DNA of 13,922 bases from an uncultured Odoribacter sp. (GTDB lineage: Bacteria > Bacteroidota > Bacteroidia > Bacteroidales > Marinifilaceae). The stretch lies in NCBI GenBank assembly GCA_900548135.1, contig URJC01000034.1, positions 1 to 13,922 on the forward strand, given 5' to 3'. The notes beneath the pieces were generated by a model. The model ran no database searches. It had not been told where the DNA came from and saw nothing but the letters and a program-made list of their open reading frames with translations. Position 1 is the stretch's first letter. The number at the start of each line of letters is the position of its first letter. This document shows positions 7,773 to 13,922 of this stretch, piece by piece. The position numbers and the translations under genes were made by a program.

Positions 7773-7785
7773 AATACAGACGAAA

Positions 7786-8547
7786 ATGAATAAATTATCA
7801 TATTATCTTTTGTTAAGTTGTTGCGCGCTTTTATGGAGTTGCGATCAGGATATAGATTTTCCTTACCAGGGAAAGGATAGGATACAGTTTCAGCATTACA
7901 CCGTCGATTGGAGAGGGAATCGTACTTATAGCGATTCAACCCTTTTCTCCTTTGGTTTAATTCCCAGTGAGGTGACCGCGGACACGTTGAAATTGCCTAT
8001 GGAGTATTTGGGAAATGGTTCCGATAGAGACAGAACATATCAAGTGTCGATTGTTGCAGACTCTACTACGGCCGTTGAAGGTGTTCACTATTTGGCTTTT
8101 AACAGCGTACAGACGTTTCACGCCAACAAGTTGACCGATACGTTGTATATTGTTGTTCTCCGGGATGCCTTATCTAAGGATTATGCAGCAGGGGTGAATA
8201 TGCGATTAGAGTTGAAATTGGAAACCACGGACGATTTTGATTTAGGTTTGGACGGAGGAATCCAGCGAAAGATTGTTTTCAACGATTTTATGGCAGAGCC
8301 GACGTGGTGGAGAGGAAGTTTGAACGGGGTGTTTGGTTTTTATCATCCTAAAAAGTGGAAATTTCTTATCGAAGAACTTAAGGATGAGGAGTTGGCCACT
8401 TACGGAAGTATCCCTTATGATCAGAATTCTCCCGAAATACGTTCTTATCGGTCGAGTATGGACAGTTATTTGAGGCATACGGTTGTGATTGATGATATTA
8501 CGGGTATGCGAGTTACCATGAACGGTTTGGAACCTACAGAAAAGTAA
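7786..8547 (+). CDS. DUF4843 domain lipoprotein
   Basis: A 253-residue lipoprotein with a signal peptide ending LLWSC (cysteine 19). The region from about 50 to 165 shows the DUF4843 pattern: an all-beta fold with FSFGLIPSEVTADTLKLPME, DRTYQVSIVADSTTAVEGVHY and a strand rich in alternating polar and hydrophobic residues (VNMRLELKLETTDDF). The C-terminal 80 residues contain the conserved Trp-rich turn EPTWWRG. Function is unknown. The family is regularly found directly after SusCD with PKD-like lipoproteins, so a role as an accessory surface ligand-binding protein is inferred. No catalytic motif is visible. Spacing to both neighbours is 10-13 bp. Confidence 0.85.
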   Translation: MNKLSYYLLLSCCALLWSCDQDIDFPYQGKDRIQFQHYTVDWRGNRTYSDSTLFSFGLIPSEVTADTLKLPMEYLGNGSDRDRTYQVSIVADSTTAVEGVHYLAFNSVQTFHANKLTDTLYIVVLRDALSKDYAAGVNMRLELKLETTDDFDLGLDGGIQRKIVFNDFMAEPTWWRGSLNGVFGFYHPKKWKFLIEELKDEELATYGSIPYDQNSPEIRSYRSSMDSYLRHTVVIDDITGMRVTMNGLEPTEK

Positions 8548-8557
8548 ACATTGAAAA

Positions 8558-8998
8558 ATGACGAATATGAGAAAAGTACACGTATCATTATTCAGTATGT
8601 TGTTGGGCGGTTTGGCTATAACCGCTTGCTATGATGATCTTGGAAATTATAGCTACAGGGAGATTAACGAGTTGCACGTGGAGGGAATTGAAAGTGCTTA
8701 CGCGCGGGATGTGGACGATAGTTTGAATATCGTACCTGTTTTGCAGGGTACGCAATACAGCGATACTTCCCGTTTCACGTATAAATGGGAAATCCAGAGC
8801 CGTATTTTTGCTGAAACTCAGAATTTGAATTTGAAAATTAATCTGACTACCGGAGAGAAAAAATGCCGTTATATCGTGACGGACAAAGAAACGGGGATTC
8901 AGTATTATACTCCGTTTAATTTGAGTGTGCGTTCTTCTACTGCGGCCGACTTGATTGTCGTTCTCAGTAAGTATAAAGGACATCCTGTTTGCCGGTGA
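8558..8998 (+). pseudogene. PKD-like family lipoprotein, N-terminal fragment (broken by frameshift)
   Basis: This 146-residue frame starts at the ATG at 8558 (an in-frame ATG at 8567 gives the more typical MRKVHVSLF start). Its signal peptide has lipobox ITAC. The mature part resembles the N-terminal beta-sandwich repeats of PKD-like lipoproteins that follow DUF4843 genes (DTSRFTYKWEIQ, then CRYIVTDKETGIQYYTPFNL). It runs into the expected DLIVVLSKYKGHPV, then reaches a TGA at 8996-8998. The natural continuation, LPVKLQYRVEDGIVE, lies in a different frame starting at 8989, as if one T were missing from the T-run at 8987-8989. The rest of the protein resumes in the original frame at about 9029. 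If translated, the product would be a lipidated stub without the C-terminal domain. Confidence 0.75.
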
Positions 8999-9028
8999 AA
9001 CTTCAGTATCGGGTAGAGGACGGCATAG

Positions 9029-10270
9029 TCGAATTACTATGCCGACCGTTATGGAGAGAATTTGGGAACGAATCCCCAGCAACTTCATCTGACTTATATG
9101 GAGTCGGATCAAGGTTATCCGGTGACTTGCCAGCAGGGACGTTTGTTGGTGTTGTGTGATGGTCGGGCTTCTCTTTTTGATAAAAGCACGATGATGCGGG
9201 ATTCGGTGATACCTTATCTAACCGGAGATGCGTACGAGGGTATCGCCACTTGGCCACCGGAAGATGATGAAGAGGGGGAGATTTATCAAACGCAATTTAT
9301 GGCCTCTTCGGTTTCTTTCTGGAGGACACACCCGTATGGTACCGGATTCCAGAAAGCCGAAGATTTTTATGAAATTTCCGGGGGAAAATTATATACTGTT
9401 TCTACAGCAACGAATACTTCCGTTAAGGCGACTTTCAAGTCTAAGATAAAGAGCCGTTATGATGGAGGTTATTTATGTCCTTTCGGTTTTTGGGACGATA
9501 TGTCCGACAGCGAACCGGGACATTTGGGAGATATGGGAAGAGAGCAAGGTGACTTTATCATGTTTGATAAGATACATGGAAAATTCACTTTCTACGACGG
9601 TGGTTTCATGCGTGAAGGGGATGGAGGGAGAAAAGAGAATCCAATCCCGACATACACTGGTTACGAGTTGTTATGGGGAAGTGCGACCAATTTGACTCCG
9701 AACAACCGTTGTTTGGCTATCCTGAGCAATGGGTCGCAGACGCGTTTGGTGATGCTTGAAAACGGACCCGGTACGGGAATCGGGGGGAAAGTACGTACGA
9801 AAGCTTTGGTAAAAGAGGTTAACGGAGGAATAATCACGCCCTCTTCCAAATTCTATATTCCCAATTATGTCGATCATCTCTATTTCACGGTCGGGAATGC
9901 CGTTTATTGTTACACCATCGGTGATATGTTGAGTGGTGTTGTCCCGGGGAACAGTCATAAACTGTTCGACTTGACCCAATACGGTTACGATGCTAATGCG
10001 GTCATCACGGATCTGTGCGTGTCGCGCAGCGAGAAAACCTTGTTATTAGGTGTGTCGCGTTACGTTACAGATTCGGAAGCCATGGCAGATGAGCCGATGG
10101 GAGATCTCCTTTATTTTGATTTGGATGTTTCCAATAAACAAATCAGATATAACGAAGCGAAATCCGCTAAAGGCATCGCCGGTATTCCCGTGGATGTGGA
10201 AATCAAATACCAGACGTATTGGCGTAACGGGTACTTACAGGATGGGGTTACTTTAATAGATAACATTTAA
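9029..10270 (+). pseudogene. PKD-like family lipoprotein, C-terminal fragment
   Basis: From 9029 the frame of the upstream fragment is open again and reads SNYYADRYGENLGTNPQQLH, as expected for the middle of a PKD-like family protein, then about 390 further residues to the stop at 10270. In-frame stops at 8996, 9014 and 9026 separate it from the N-terminal part. Possible restarts are TTG at 9062 or ATG at 9098, but either product would lack a signal peptide and stay in the cytoplasm. The C-terminal part carries repeated beta-strand units (FYIPNYVDHLYFTVGNAVYC, GDLLYFDLDVSNKQIRYNEA) suggesting a propeller-like fold. The coding sequence is otherwise undamaged, so the lesion is recent or an assembly error. 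The next gene follows after 19 bp. Confidence 0.75.
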
Positions 10271-10289
10271 GCCATAAAGATTTTGAGTC

Positions 10290-12107
10290 ATGAGAAAATA
10301 TTGGATTTTATTTATATTAATTCCTTTCATTACCATGTTTTCCTGTATGGATGACACGAGCGCCTATTTGCCTCAGGAAAGGGAAAACGTGAATGTAGAT
10401 GAGGTTGTTGTCGATACGACGAATGGAGATACTATCCTTCCGGAAGGACAACTTGTTCCCGGAATGCATTTGGTAAAGTTAATGATACAGCAGGGAGATG
10501 AGTTGGTGGAGCGTCGGTTTAAGTACTTTATGCCTGTAACATTGAATCCCGATAGACCGATATCCTTGATTTTCGAGTTCCACGGGAGTTATACGTTTAA
10601 TGGGCCGGATGAAATTGCGGATCCGCTTGCGGATATTTCGGAAAGAAATTTCTTGTGTCAGAAGGCGATCAAGGAGAATATTATCATCTGTTATCCGGCC
10701 GGATCGGTGGAAATTTCCGATGAGGCTGATACCAGCGGTGCGGTAAATTGGGCTGGGGAGAGTTACACGAAGAGTCTGCCGTTCGTGGATGCCATGGTGA
10801 AATATTTTACACAGGACAATGAACCGCGGGTGGATCCCAACCGGATTTATTCAACCGGGCAGTCTAGTGGTGCTATCTTTTCTTTCACGTTAGCGCTTTA
10901 TCGTTCGGAAGTGTTTGCGGCAATTACCCCGCGGGCCGGACAAAGTGCTTCTGTAGAGCCCTTCCCAAGCCGTGCGGTGCCCGTGCGTGTGTTTGCCGGA
11001 GAGGCGGATAATACCGTGCAGCATAGCGGTGTCCTTACGAATATGGCCAAGTGGGCACGGGAGATTGGCGGGTATTTTGAATCCGATATGCAAATGGATA
11101 CCACTACGTATGAAGGATATGCGGATGTCACGATTCGTTCTTGGCGCGGGGGGAAAGCGGATTACGAGATTTATTCGCTCGCCGGAATCGGGCACGGGAT
11201 TAACGGAACGGAGTGTTTGGATGATATGTGGGAGTTTATGAATAACCATCCGTTGAATCATAGTTCTGGGAATTTATTTGTGACAACCGATATCAAGGAG
11301 ATTGACGCTCAGTGTAACCAAACTTTTGAAATCGCGTTCAATTACAGTGAGAGGGCTGAAATTTTGATCGATGCACCTCAAAGTTGGAATCCACGGATTG
11401 AAGGGAAAAAACTGACGTTGACGGCTCCGCTTGATTATTTCGGGGATATTGAACGCGATGGGATGATTACCTTCACGGTCATCGGCAATCAAACGACAGC
11501 TAGTTGCGGGATTCCGTTCCATCTGAATGTACCGAAGGCTTATTTTGAAGTCGGGGATATTTATTATAATGGAAATTTTGAACCTGTAGGCGTGGTTTGC
11601 TGGGTGAATAGTAAGAATATCCGGGAAGCAAAAATCATCAATTTGCAGGAAGTTACTACGCAAGGGGAATGGCAAACGATTAATTTCGGGGATTTCGGAA
11701 CGAATTTTATTACACCGGATTATGATAACGGGGAAAACAACACCTTGTTGCATGTGCGGCAAAATGCTACCTTATCCAGACCATTGAATAATGTCCAGAG
11801 CGGATTGATCTGGGCGGCTCAATACGAGTATAACGGGGTAGACGGTTGGTATCTCCCTGCTTTCAATGAATTGCAGGCGATCAGTGATAAGTTAATGCTA
11901 ATTAACGAGAAATTGGAAGAAATAGGAGGAGAAAAGATTTTGAATACCAATTCGATAGATGCTTATCTTTCCTCTACGGTGACTGATGCTGATGGACAAA
12001 AATGTTTCCATATGATGAATTTTACCAGAGATATGGAAGTAACACAGATCAGAAATAACACTTCTTATTACAGAGCGCGTGCGTTTAAGACTGTTACGAT
12101 AAAATAA
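10290..12107 (+). CDS. Multidomain lipoprotein: alpha/beta-hydrolase (esterase/depolymerase-like) plus DUF1566/Lcl-like C-terminal domain
   Basis: A 605-residue predicted surface lipoprotein (lipobox MFSC, cysteine 19). Residues about 58-320 form an alpha/beta-hydrolase of the PHB-depolymerase/CE1-like type. It has an oxyanion-type FEFHGSY at 95-101, nucleophile Ser192 in GQSSG, acid Asp240 in FAGEADNTV, and His302 in GIGHGIN, so the triad is complete and properly spaced. Residues about 325-415 look like a BACON/Ig-type beta-sandwich. Residues about 420-605 resemble DUF1566/Lcl domains (GWYLPAFNEL, DAYLSSTV, then YYRARAFKTV at the end). The expected reaction is hydrolysis of an ester bond, perhaps acyl or feruloyl groups or a polyester; the substrate is inferred only by class. 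It is the sole obvious degradative enzyme in the SusCD operon. Confidence 0.8.
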   Translation: MRKYWILFILIPFITMFSCMDDTSAYLPQERENVNVDEVVVDTTNGDTILPEGQLVPGMHLVKLMIQQGDELVERRFKYFMPVTLNPDRPISLIFEFHGSYTFNGPDEIADPLADISERNFLCQKAIKENIIICYPAGSVEISDEADTSGAVNWAGESYTKSLPFVDAMVKYFTQDNEPRVDPNRIYSTGQSSGAIFSFTLALYRSEVFAAITPRAGQSASVEPFPSRAVPVRVFAGEADNTVQHSGVLTNMAKWAREIGGYFESDMQMDTTTYEGYADVTIRSWRGGKADYEIYSLAGIGHGINGTECLDDMWEFMNNHPLNHSSGNLFVTTDIKEIDAQCNQTFEIAFNYSERAEILIDAPQSWNPRIEGKKLTLTAPLDYFGDIERDGMITFTVIGNQTTASCGIPFHLNVPKAYFEVGDIYYNGNFEPVGVVCWVNSKNIREAKIINLQEVTTQGEWQTINFGDFGTNFITPDYDNGENNTLLHVRQNATLSRPLNNVQSGLIWAAQYEYNGVDGWYLPAFNELQAISDKLMLINEKLEEIGGEKILNTNSIDAYLSSTVTDADGQKCFHMMNFTRDMEVTQIRNNTSYYRARAFKTVTIK

Positions 12108-12113
12108 AATGGA

Positions 12114-13301
12114 ATGATGAAAAAAATTATACTGAATTTATTATTCATTGTGATTCTGCTTCCTGCCACCGCGCAGGAAAGCGGAATCCGCTTTTTCCAC
12201 GGGACGTGGGACGAGGCTGTCGCTTTGGCGAAAAAGGAAAAGAAAAAGATTTTTGTTGATTTCTTCACGGAATGGTGTGGTCCCTGCCTGAATATGGCAT
12301 TAACGGTTTTCCCGTTACCGGAAGTAGGCGAAACCTATAACAAAAACTTCATTTGCCTGAAAATCGATGCGGAAAAAGGCGAAGGACGGGAATTGGCAAA
12401 GAAATACGGAATTCATTCTTACCCGTCTTACATTTTTATTAACCCGAAAACGCAGGAAATGATACACCGCAGCGGCGGCAATAAACCGGTTGCCGATTTC
12501 ATTGCGGACACCAAAGGCGCACTGAATCCCAAACTCAGTTCTATTTATCTGACTGAGAAATACAAAAACGGTAATTATGATGACAAATTTCTGATGGATT
12601 ATATCCGCGGTCAAAAAATTTCCGGCAACCGCAATCTGCAAAAAGACTTTGACCGATTAATCGGTATGGGTCATAAACTGACCGAGCGGGAAATCTGGGA
12701 CCTTTACCGGGAATGTGTTATCGGTTACCAAAACCCGTATATAAAAGAGATTTCCGACAACTATGTACAATTTGCAGAACTTTTCGGCAAAAAAGAGGTG
12801 GATGAAAAATTGGCGGAAGCCACTGCTTACGCTCCGGTATCCTTTACGGAAAAATTATGCGATTTCGAAGGTAAGACATACAACATGAAAATGGCGCACA
12901 TCAGTTTGCTTTTCCGTGAAAACCGTATGCTGGAAGCCTGGGCTGCTGTGGATAGCATGATTGCCGATTCAACCGTCGACAAAACCAAGTTTGTGAAACA
13001 ATTGTCTTTTTATACCCGGATTAACCCAAGATATACGGATAAGGATCTGAGTTTTGACGAGTTGGTCAAAAAAATCCGATACACCAAGTATGTAGCCTAT
13101 AACATGTACAACCGGGACGATGCTTACACCCATTACAATTATGCCACCGCCCTGGAATATTTGATTCAGCGTTCCATTCAGGAAGGCAAACCGATTCCGG
13201 CAGATCTGTTCGCGATACCCGAATACGGCAAAAAAGAATATGATATGCGTCACCCGTTGTTAAAGCCGAAACCCGGTTATGATAAGAGTAAGGGAAAATA
13301 A
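12114..13301 (+). CDS. Secreted thioredoxin-fold protein with WCGPC motif
   Basis: A 395-residue exported protein. The signal peptide covers residues 1-20 (cleavage near ATAQE). The thioredoxin domain spans about 25-140, with the redox motif WCGPC at 54-58 after KKIFVDFFTE and a cis-proline at 104 (SYPSYIF). The remaining 250 residues are helical and charged, without a domain I recognise; similar Bacteroidales proteins join a thioredoxin domain to such a C-terminal part. It probably acts in periplasmic disulfide reduction or exchange. It follows the esterase gene by 6 bp, so co-transcription is likely. Its codon use differs from its neighbours: of 22 glycines, 17 use GGC or GGT, against 7 of 42 in the esterase gene, which suggests a separate origin. 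ATG at 12117 is an equally good start. Confidence 0.85.
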   Translation: MMKKIILNLLFIVILLPATAQESGIRFFHGTWDEAVALAKKEKKKIFVDFFTEWCGPCLNMALTVFPLPEVGETYNKNFICLKIDAEKGEGRELAKKYGIHSYPSYIFINPKTQEMIHRSGGNKPVADFIADTKGALNPKLSSIYLTEKYKNGNYDDKFLMDYIRGQKISGNRNLQKDFDRLIGMGHKLTEREIWDLYRECVIGYQNPYIKEISDNYVQFAELFGKKEVDEKLAEATAYAPVSFTEKLCDFEGKTYNMKMAHISLLFRENRMLEAWAAVDSMIADSTVDKTKFVKQLSFYTRINPRYTDKDLSFDELVKKIRYTKYVAYNMYNRDDAYTHYNYATALEYLIQRSIQEGKPIPADLFAIPEYGKKEYDMRHPLLKPKPGYDKSKGK

Positions 13302-13331
13302 AAAGCAGAATCGTTTGTGAATAAAATGAAG

Positions 13332-13367
13332 TGCCCCCAAAAGTTAGACATAAAACTTTTGGGGGCA
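13332..13367. repeat. Perfect 14-bp inverted repeat resembling joined IS3-type ends
   Basis: TGCCCCCAAAAGTT (13332-13345) and AACTTTTGGGGGCA (13354-13367) are perfectly complementary with an 8-nt loop (AGACATAA). Neither strand has a T-tract after the stem, which is unusual for an intrinsic terminator, although so strong a hairpin just 30 bp after the last operon gene may still stop or protect the transcript. The sequence CCCCCAAAAGTTAGACA, starting TG and ending CA overall, resembles terminal inverted repeats of IS3-family elements as I remember them. No transposase is present, so this would be a solo remnant. Confidence 0.6.
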
Positions 13368-13507
13368 TTGCAGATGAAAGATTGGAGACATGTTTAGACA
13401 GAGGGGATTTACAGATGGAAGAAGCTATTCTATGAGGTACATTAAAGTATATAGATGCGTAATTTTATTCAAATGCGACCTATTTACTATCTAATCATGT
13501 ATTAAAA

Positions 13508-13747
13508 ATGAGTAGTTTGTTACAACAGAGATTTTTTCGATTACTATCGGAATACTCGCAGCGCAAAGTTTCTGCATCTGAACTTACAGAAGCTATCGAA
13601 GAATTGGCTACGCATGTAGCCGATTTCAGTATCAACGAACAGGATTATAGCGTATTGCTGCGTTATTTCTCCTTTGGCTTGCACCGTCTCAAATCGTACC
13701 GTGTATGGTTTGAGCAAGAAAAAAATGCCCAATTTGCATCTAATTGA
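13508..13747 (+). CDS. Small conserved-looking protein of unknown function, upstream of overlapping gene
   Basis: A 79-residue protein starting at ATG 13508 after an A-rich stretch. It is predicted to be mostly helical, with alternating charged and hydrophobic residues (SELTEAIEELATHVADF, then LLRYFSFGLHRLKSYRVWFE). There is no signal peptide or membrane segment and no domain I recognise. The next gene starts inside its last codons (23-nt overlap), so the two are translationally coupled and likely act together. Its position after an IS-like inverted repeat suggests mobile or accessory DNA. It is separated from the thioredoxin gene by 206 bp and is probably a separate transcription unit. Confidence 0.6.
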   Translation: MSSLLQQRFFRLLSEYSQRKVSASELTEAIEELATHVADFSINEQDYSVLLRYFSFGLHRLKSYRVWFEQEKNAQFASN

Positions 13748-13922
13748 TGAAGCGATAGGGCTGTTAAACACCGAAATACGCCTTATCGAATGGCGCATCA
13801 AATACCCGGAACAGTTGCGGCAACACACCGATAAACAAGCCCTTTCCCCTCTCTTTCTTGCCGACAAGACAACCCTTATCAACATCATGGAAATGGTAAG
13901 CGGCCTGTTCCTCTCCAAAGAC
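13725..13922 (+). CDS. N-terminal part of a small RteC-like (mobile-element type) protein, runs off right edge
   Basis: An open frame from ATG 13725 continues past the right edge (66 codons visible). It reads MPNLHLIDEAIGLLNTEIRL, then IEWRIKYPEQ, then LFLADKTTLINIMEMVSGLF. The order of a helix with an E/W-rich stretch followed by a K-T-x-L-I-x-I motif recalls the C-terminal half of RteC-type regulators of Bacteroides conjugative transposons and related small proteins. That resemblance is from memory and only partial. It overlaps the preceding gene by 23 nt in another frame, typical of a coupled pair. Confidence 0.5.
   Translation, partial: MPNLHLIDEAIGLLNTEIRLIEWRIKYPEQLRQHTDKQALSPLFLADKTTLINIMEMVSGLFLSKD

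Noticed and set aside
8985..9034. Programmed ribosomal frameshifting to make a full-length PKD-like protein
   Set aside because: It would need two shifts of opposite sign within 45 nt and no slippery site with a downstream stimulator is evident; mutation or assembly error is simpler.
1..13922. tRNA, rRNA or CRISPR array
   Set aside because: No cloverleaf or rRNA-like segment and no regularly spaced direct repeats were seen on either strand.

Overview
The window is from a member of the Bacteroidota, most likely order Bacteroidales. The evidence is the set of genes: an ECF sigma factor, a FecR anti-sigma factor, a SusC transporter with an STN domain, a SusD lipoprotein and several lipoproteins found only in this phylum. 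Weak ribosome-binding sites and TAnnTTTG-type -7 promoter motifs agree with this. The protein style would suit Odoribacteraceae (Butyricimonas or Odoribacter), but that is an impression from memory, not a measured assignment.

Layout. (a) Bases 1-220, minus strand: the 5' end of a gene for a secreted GH31-type glycosidase that runs off the left edge. (b) Bases 221-1016: about 800 bp with no convincing gene. It holds a candidate promoter (542-573), a 118-nt nested palindrome (648-765) and competing inverted repeats (711-799). (c) Bases 1017-2912: ECF sigma factor and FecR anti-sigma factor. (d) Bases 2901-2957: two hairpins between fecR and susC. (e) Bases 2984-13301: a tight run of plus-strand genes with gaps of 6-19 bp. 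These are susC (with STN), susD, a DUF4843 lipoprotein, a PKD-like lipoprotein gene broken by frameshifts, a large lipoprotein joining an alpha/beta-hydrolase (esterase/depolymerase) to a DUF1566/Lcl-like C-terminal domain, and a secreted thioredoxin-fold protein. (f) Bases 13302-13922: a perfect 14-bp inverted repeat that looks like IS ends, then two overlapping small genes of mobile-element character, the second cut by the right edge.

How the genes work together (inference from family knowledge). SusC-SusD import a ligand across the outer membrane. The STN domain of SusC contacts the periplasmic part of FecR, which frees the sigma factor to raise transcription of the locus. The DUF4843 and PKD-like lipoproteins are probably accessory surface binding proteins. 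The esterase lipoprotein is the only obvious degradative enzyme in the operon, so the substrate may be an ester-decorated or polyester-like polymer. No glycoside hydrolase or polysaccharide lyase lies in the operon itself; the GH31 gene is divergent and separated by the 0.8-kb gap.

Most unusual points: the PKD-like gene carries three in-frame stops inside a segment of about 45 nt that reads cleanly in another frame. The long palindrome lies upstream of the sigma gene. The thioredoxin gene has a glycine codon choice quite unlike its operon neighbours.
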